Assembly: GCA_035566015.1 (NCBI GenBank)
Contig: DATMRS010000022.1
Location: forward strand, 62,001 to 126,000
Source of the DNA: DATMRS01 sp035566015
Lineage (GTDB): Bacteria > Pseudomonadota > Alphaproteobacteria > Sphingomonadales > Sphingomonadaceae
Direction of reading: 5' to 3'
Length of the DNA: 64,000 nucleotides
The number at the start of each line of letters is the position of its first letter. Within the stretch, counting starts at the first letter, position 1. Below the pieces are notes generated by a model. That model had not been told where the DNA came from. It saw only the letters and a list, made by a program, of their open reading frames with translations, and ran no database searches. Position numbers and translations under genes: made by a program. This document shows positions 60,882 to 64,000 of this stretch, in pieces.

Positions 60882-61213
60882 CGCACGTTCGCTTTCTCTC
60901 CGCCAACGGCATTGACGTCAGCGAGGTGGATGCGCCCGCCGGCGAACGGCTGCTCGATGTGGCGCAGGCCGATGGCCAACCGCTGGAAGGAACGTGCGAG
61001 GGGCAGATGGCCTGCTCGACCTGTCATGTCATCGTCGCGGCGGAGGATTTCGCGAAGCTGCCGCCGGCGAGCGAGATGGAGGAAGATATGCTCGATCTCG
61101 CCTCGGGCGTGACGCGCCATTCGCGCCTCGCCTGCCAGATATGGCTCACCGAGGCGCTCGACAGCCTTACCGTGCGCATTCCAGGCGAGGCGCGCGACAT
61201 GCGCGGCCGCTGA
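60878..61213 (+). CDS. [2Fe-2S] ferredoxin, adrenodoxin type
   Basis: 111 residues. Cluster cysteines follow C-x5-C-x2-C (CEGQMACSTC) with the fourth in RLACQIW. ATG 60878 overlaps the previous stop; an ATG at 60869 adds three residues. ISC-type ferredoxins supply electrons for cluster assembly; the adrenodoxin class also feeds P450s, so this protein is a possible donor for the CYP199-like enzyme of the window, but nothing shows it. Confidence 0.92.
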   Translation: MTHVRFLSANGIDVSEVDAPAGERLLDVAQADGQPLEGTCEGQMACSTCHVIVAAEDFAKLPPASEMEEDMLDLASGVTRHSRLACQIWLTEALDSLTVRIPGEARDMRGR

Positions 61214-61247
61214 TGCTTGCAAAGCATCCCGACACCGCTCATATGCG

Positions 61248-61343
61248 GCGCGGGAGTCGGGCGGACGGTGCTGTCGCCAACCCGGTCAGGTCCGGAAGGA
61301 AGCAGCCGTAACGAATTTGCCCCGGGTCGTTCCGGCTCCCACC
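61248..61343 (+). ncRNA. ffs: Signal recognition particle RNA (4.5S type)
   Basis: The universal SRP core GGTCAGGTCCGGAAGGAAGC followed by AGCC is at 61282-61305, including the GGAA tetraloop bound by Ffh. The terminal stem is formed by GGGAGTCGGG (from 61250) and CCGGCTCCC (to 61338). Small bacterial SRP RNA without an Alu domain. Ends are set from the stem and may shift by a few bases. ffs upstream of dnaX is common in alphaproteobacteria; here a PEP-CTERM gene intervenes on the other strand. Confidence 0.93.
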
Positions 61344-61358
61344 TCCCCCTCAATCGGC

Positions 61359-61391
61359 ATAAAAAAACGTGCCCCCACTTGCGCGGGGGCA
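61359..61391 (-). terminator. Rho-independent terminator of the PEP-CTERM gene
   Basis: Stem CGTGCCCCC (61366-61374) with GGGGGCACG (61383-61391). Read on the minus strand it is followed by a run of seven T (complement of 61359-61365). Lies 26 bases after the gene's stop and a few bases past ffs, so it may also insulate the two. Confidence 0.9.
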
Positions 61392-61416
61392 CGCCAGGTT
61401 CGAAAGCTCGTCAGGT

Positions 61417-62082
61417 TCAGGCGATCGAAACTGCTACGCGCGTGCGGCTGCGACGGCGCATCGACAGGCCGATCAGCCCGAAGCCGCCGATCATCATCGC
61501 CCAGGTCGCGGGCTCCGGAACGGCCGCCACGTTCATGCTGTCGATTTCGAACGCGTTCTGGTTCGCGTTGAACTGCAGCCCGGTGAAGTTGGTCGCGTCG
61601 TCGCCGCTGAAGGTCAGCGTGACGAGCGCGGTGCCGCCCGAACCCTGGAAGCCGTTGGCCGGGTTCAGGATGTCCACGCCGTCATAGGTATAAGCGGCGC
61701 CGCCGTTGCTCGGATCGCTCGTGCCGAGAAGCGTCAGCACATTGTATCCGGCATTGCCGTCGACCGAACCCCAGAGGAAGCTGATCTGGCTGACCGGGCC
61801 GAGGTTGAACGTTGCGGGCGATCCGTCGCTCGGCCCCACCGAGAAATAACCGCCAGCACCGCCGAAGGGTTGGGCATGGTTGCCGTTCGGACCGACTTCG
61901 CCGGGGACGATCTTGCCGCCGGTCAGGCCGGCCGGGCGGGAATCGAACGTGTAGGTGAAGTTGTCCGGATTCGAATAGTTCGCGTCGGTAACCGCGACGG
62001 AGGTCAGCGTGACCGCGGCGAGGGCGGGCGTGGCAACGATCGCGGCGGTTGCGGCCAGGAGGCCAATGGCAATCTTTCTCAT
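61417..62082 (-). CDS. PEP-CTERM-sorted exported protein
   Basis: 221 residues. Signal peptide (MRKIAIGLLAATAAIVATPALA), a beta-rich middle with many Gly/Asn/Ser, and a C-terminal sorting signal VPEPATWAMMIGGFGLIG followed by the basic MRRRSRTR. PEP-CTERM proteins are processed by exosortase and linked to exopolysaccharide-producing bacteria. Start at 62082 is preceded by GGGGA. The exosortase is not in the window. Function of the mature protein unknown. Confidence 0.88.
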   Translation of the reverse strand: MRKIAIGLLAATAAIVATPALAAVTLTSVAVTDANYSNPDNFTYTFDSRPAGLTGGKIVPGEVGPNGNHAQPFGGAGGYFSVGPSDGSPATFNLGPVSQISFLWGSVDGNAGYNVLTLLGTSDPSNGGAAYTYDGVDILNPANGFQGSGGTALVTLTFSGDDATNFTGLQFNANQNAFEIDSMNVAAVPEPATWAMMIGGFGLIGLSMRRRSRTRVAVSIA

Positions 62083-62288
62083 GATACTATCCCCTACAGT
62101 TACGCAAAGAGATCGGTACAACGGGAGAAGCAAGGAGCGTGCCAAGGCAGCAACCTGCTGGAATCGGGTGAAAGCCGAAAATGCCAATATGGTTGCGTGT
62201 AAAATCTTCCGACAGTTGGGGCCATCGACGCCTCTTTTCCGCTAACCGGGTTTCGACAGCGCGCGCGGCAGCGGCTACTCTGCCGCTT

Positions 62289-63902
62289 ATGGCCGATTCA
62301 CCGACCCCCTATCGCGTCCTTGCGCGCAAATATCGCCCGCAGCGTTTTTCCGAGCTGATCGGGCAGGACGCGATGGTGACGACGCTGGGCAATGCGATCC
62401 GGCGCGATCGCCTGGCGCATGCCTTCCTGCTGACGGGCGTGCGCGGCGTGGGCAAGACCTCCACCGCGCGCCTGATCGCCAAGGCGCTGAACTGCATCGG
62501 CCCCGATGGGCAGGGCGGGCCGACGATCGATCCGTGCGGTGAGTGCGAGCCGTGCAAGGCGATCGCCGAGGGCCGGCATATCGACGTGGTGGAGCTGGAC
62601 GCCGCCAGCCATAACGGCGTCGACGATATACGCGAGATCAGCGAGGCGGTGCGCTACGCGGCCGTCTCGGCGCGTTACAAGATCTACATCATCGACGAGG
62701 TGCACATGCTCTCCAAGCCCGCGTTCAACGCGGTCTTGAAGACGCTGGAGGAGCCGCCCGAACATGTAAAATTCCTCCTGGCCACAACCGAGGTGCAGAA
62801 AATCCCGGTGACGGTGCTCTCGCGCTGCCAGCGTTTCGACCTGCGCCGCATTCCGGCCGAGAAGCTGGCCGCCCATTTCGCGGCGGTCGCGGAAGCCGAG
62901 GAGATCGAGGCCGAGCCCGAGGCGCTGGCGCTGATCGCGCGCGCGGCCGAGGGTTCGGCGCGCGACGGTCTCTCCATCCTCGACCAGGCGATCGCGAACG
63001 GGCTGGGCAGCGTCGCCGCCGATCAGGTGCGCGACATGCTCGGCCTGTCCGATCGCGGGGCGATCCGGCTCCTTTTCGGCCACCTGCTGCGCGGGGATGC
63101 GCCCGCCGTGTTGGCAGCGGTGCGCGAGCAGCACGATCTGGGTGTTGAGCCCGCTGCCTTGCTCCACGGCCTGCTCGAAACCTGCCATGGCGTCACGCGC
63201 GCGAAGGTAGGCGGAGCGGAGGACCCGGCGCTGTCGACCGAGGAGCGGGACGCCTATGCCGAGTGGGCGGCCAATCTGGGTTTCGCGACGCTGCACCGAT
63301 TCTGGCAGCTTTTGTTGAAGGGCCATGGCGAGGTGCAGGCCGCCGCGCTGCCGGTCGAGGCGGCGGAGATGGCGCTGCTGCGCGTCGTCCATGCCAGCCA
63401 GCTTCCCGATCCGGGCGAGCTGGCGCGCCGGCTGGCGAGCGGCGAAGCGGTTCCCGCCGCCCCGCCTCCTTCCGCCCCGCCGGCGGAGAGCGAGGCGCAG
63501 GCGCCGCTTCTGGCGCTGCCCGCCGATTTTCGGGGGCTGATCGAGCTGATCGAAGGACAGGGCAAGCATCTGATGGGCGAGACATTGCGTTCGGGCGTCG
63601 GCCTCGTCCGCTACGAGCCGCCCGATCTGGTGCTCAAGCCCACCCGGGCGCTGAGCACCGATTTCGCGCGCGATCTCGCCGCCGCGCTCAAGGCGGGCAC
63701 CAATCGGGTGTGGGAGGTGACGATCAGCGACGGCCCCGCCGAGCCGAGCCTGCTCGATCAAGAGCGCGCCCAGGAGGATGCGCGGCGTGACGCGGTGCTC
63801 GCAACCCCCGTCGTCAAGGCGGCGTTTGACGCATTTGCCGGCGCCGAACTGGAAAGCTACAGCGCCGGCCAAACCCCCTCCCAACGGAGTGCGACCGCAT
63901 GA
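62289..63902 (+). CDS. dnaX: DNA polymerase III gamma/tau subunit
   Basis: 537 residues. Walker A GVRGVGKTSTAR (about 50-61), zinc cysteines in DPCGECEPC, Walker B YIIDEVHMLS and sensor SRCQRFDLRR. Loads the sliding clamp as part of the clamp loader. ATG 62289 is the family start (MADSPTPYRVLARKYRPQRF). The Pro/Ala-rich linker near 420-450 and the C-terminal domain are present, so this is the tau-length form. The stop overlaps ybaB (ATGA). Confidence 0.96.
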   Translation: MADSPTPYRVLARKYRPQRFSELIGQDAMVTTLGNAIRRDRLAHAFLLTGVRGVGKTSTARLIAKALNCIGPDGQGGPTIDPCGECEPCKAIAEGRHIDVVELDAASHNGVDDIREISEAVRYAAVSARYKIYIIDEVHMLSKPAFNAVLKTLEEPPEHVKFLLATTEVQKIPVTVLSRCQRFDLRRIPAEKLAAHFAAVAEAEEIEAEPEALALIARAAEGSARDGLSILDQAIANGLGSVAADQVRDMLGLSDRGAIRLLFGHLLRGDAPAVLAAVREQHDLGVEPAALLHGLLETCHGVTRAKVGGAEDPALSTEERDAYAEWAANLGFATLHRFWQLLLKGHGEVQAAALPVEAAEMALLRVVHASQLPDPGELARRLASGEAVPAAPPPSAPPAESEAQAPLLALPADFRGLIELIEGQGKHLMGETLRSGVGLVRYEPPDLVLKPTRALSTDFARDLAAALKAGTNRVWEVTISDGPAEPSLLDQERAQEDARRDAVLATPVVKAAFDAFAGAELESYSAGQTPSQRSATA

Positions 63903-64000
63903 AGAATCTCGACGACATCCTGAAGATGGCCGGCAACGTCCAGGCCGAGTTCGAAAAGGCGCAGGCCAGCCTCGATTCGATCGAGGTGGAGGGCGCGTCG
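63899..64000 (+). CDS. ybaB: YbaB/EbfC family nucleoid-associated protein (3' end outside window)
   Basis: Only the first 34 codons are present: MKNLDDILKMAGNVQAEFEK, then AQASLDSIEVEG, the coiled-coil start of YbaB-like DNA-binding proteins. ATG overlaps the dnaX stop, the conserved dnaX-ybaB(-recR) arrangement. Confidence 0.9.
   Translation, partial: MKNLDDILKMAGNVQAEFEKAQASLDSIEVEGAS

Noticed and set aside
62289..63902. Programmed frameshift site in dnaX producing a short gamma form
   Set aside because: No A-rich slippery heptamer was seen where E. coli has it.

Overview
The window is a high-GC alphaproteobacterial chromosome segment, most probably from the Sphingomonadaceae. Supporting signs are the ffs...dnaX-ybaB order, GyrA with alanine at the quinolone-sensing position, a pair of LigF-like glutathione S-transferases, a LigM/DesA-type O-demethylase, a large TonB-dependent receptor and a PEP-CTERM exported protein. 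No transposase, integrase, phage gene or CRISPR array was found. Gaps between genes are all shorter than 300 bases; the informative ones have their own entries.

Left flank (1-18.66 kb), mostly housekeeping: 3' part of a fatty acyl-CoA ligase, xseB, ispA, coaD, a periplasmic cyclophilin, queA, a SugE/Gdx small multidrug-type exporter, a GFA protein, tgt, a group III truncated globin, an exported repeat protein, yaaA and gyrA. After a cluster of palindromic repeats come a CoA ligase-like enzyme, two GSTs, an Lrp/AsnC regulator, an odd histidine-kinase-like protein and a tRNA with anticodon CAU (best read as tRNA-Ile2).

Catabolic block (18.69-49.09 kb): about 27 genes that look like a peripheral plus ring-cleavage pathway for a methoxylated or otherwise substituted aromatic compound. 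(a) A tetrahydrofolate-dependent O-demethylase (LigM/DesA type) is divergent from a GntR regulator. (b) A plus-strand run follows: two Rieske oxygenases, an extradiol-type VOC dioxygenase, an alpha/beta C-C hydrolase, a CYP199-like P450, a cyclase-family hydrolase, a flavin monooxygenase and an ACMSD-type amidohydrolase. (c) A minus-strand run under a LysR gene holds a second extradiol-type VOC protein, a MetE-like methyltransferase, an O-methyltransferase and a 2-hydroxyacid dehydrogenase. (d) The plus-strand run divergent from LysR holds an FAH hydrolase, an epimerase-like SDR, a cupin and a second flavin monooxygenase. (e) A second FAH enzyme and an SDR lie on the minus strand. (f) The last plus-strand run starts with a TonB receptor and holds a secreted-looking decarboxylase-type amidohydrolase, a membrane protein, a third Rieske oxygenase, an HbpS-like protein, a metal-dependent amidohydrolase, an ornithine cyclodeaminase-like protein and a DHDPS-type lyase. 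Uptake (TonB), demethylation by three chemistries, hydroxylation, ring opening, C-C hydrolysis and aldol cleavage are all represented, but the substrate cannot be named from sequence. A 16-nt near-copy of the tRNA T-arm sits just after the last catabolic gene, so the block may be an island inserted at the tRNA.

Right flank (49.2-64 kb): a tandem universal stress protein; an outer-membrane factor / adaptor / split MacB-type ABC exporter operon followed by an EF-hand protein and its own two-component system; an alpha/beta hydrolase; two tandem cysteine desulfurases and a [2Fe-2S] ferredoxin; the SRP RNA gene ffs; a PEP-CTERM protein on the opposite strand; dnaX; and the start of ybaB, which runs off the end of the window.
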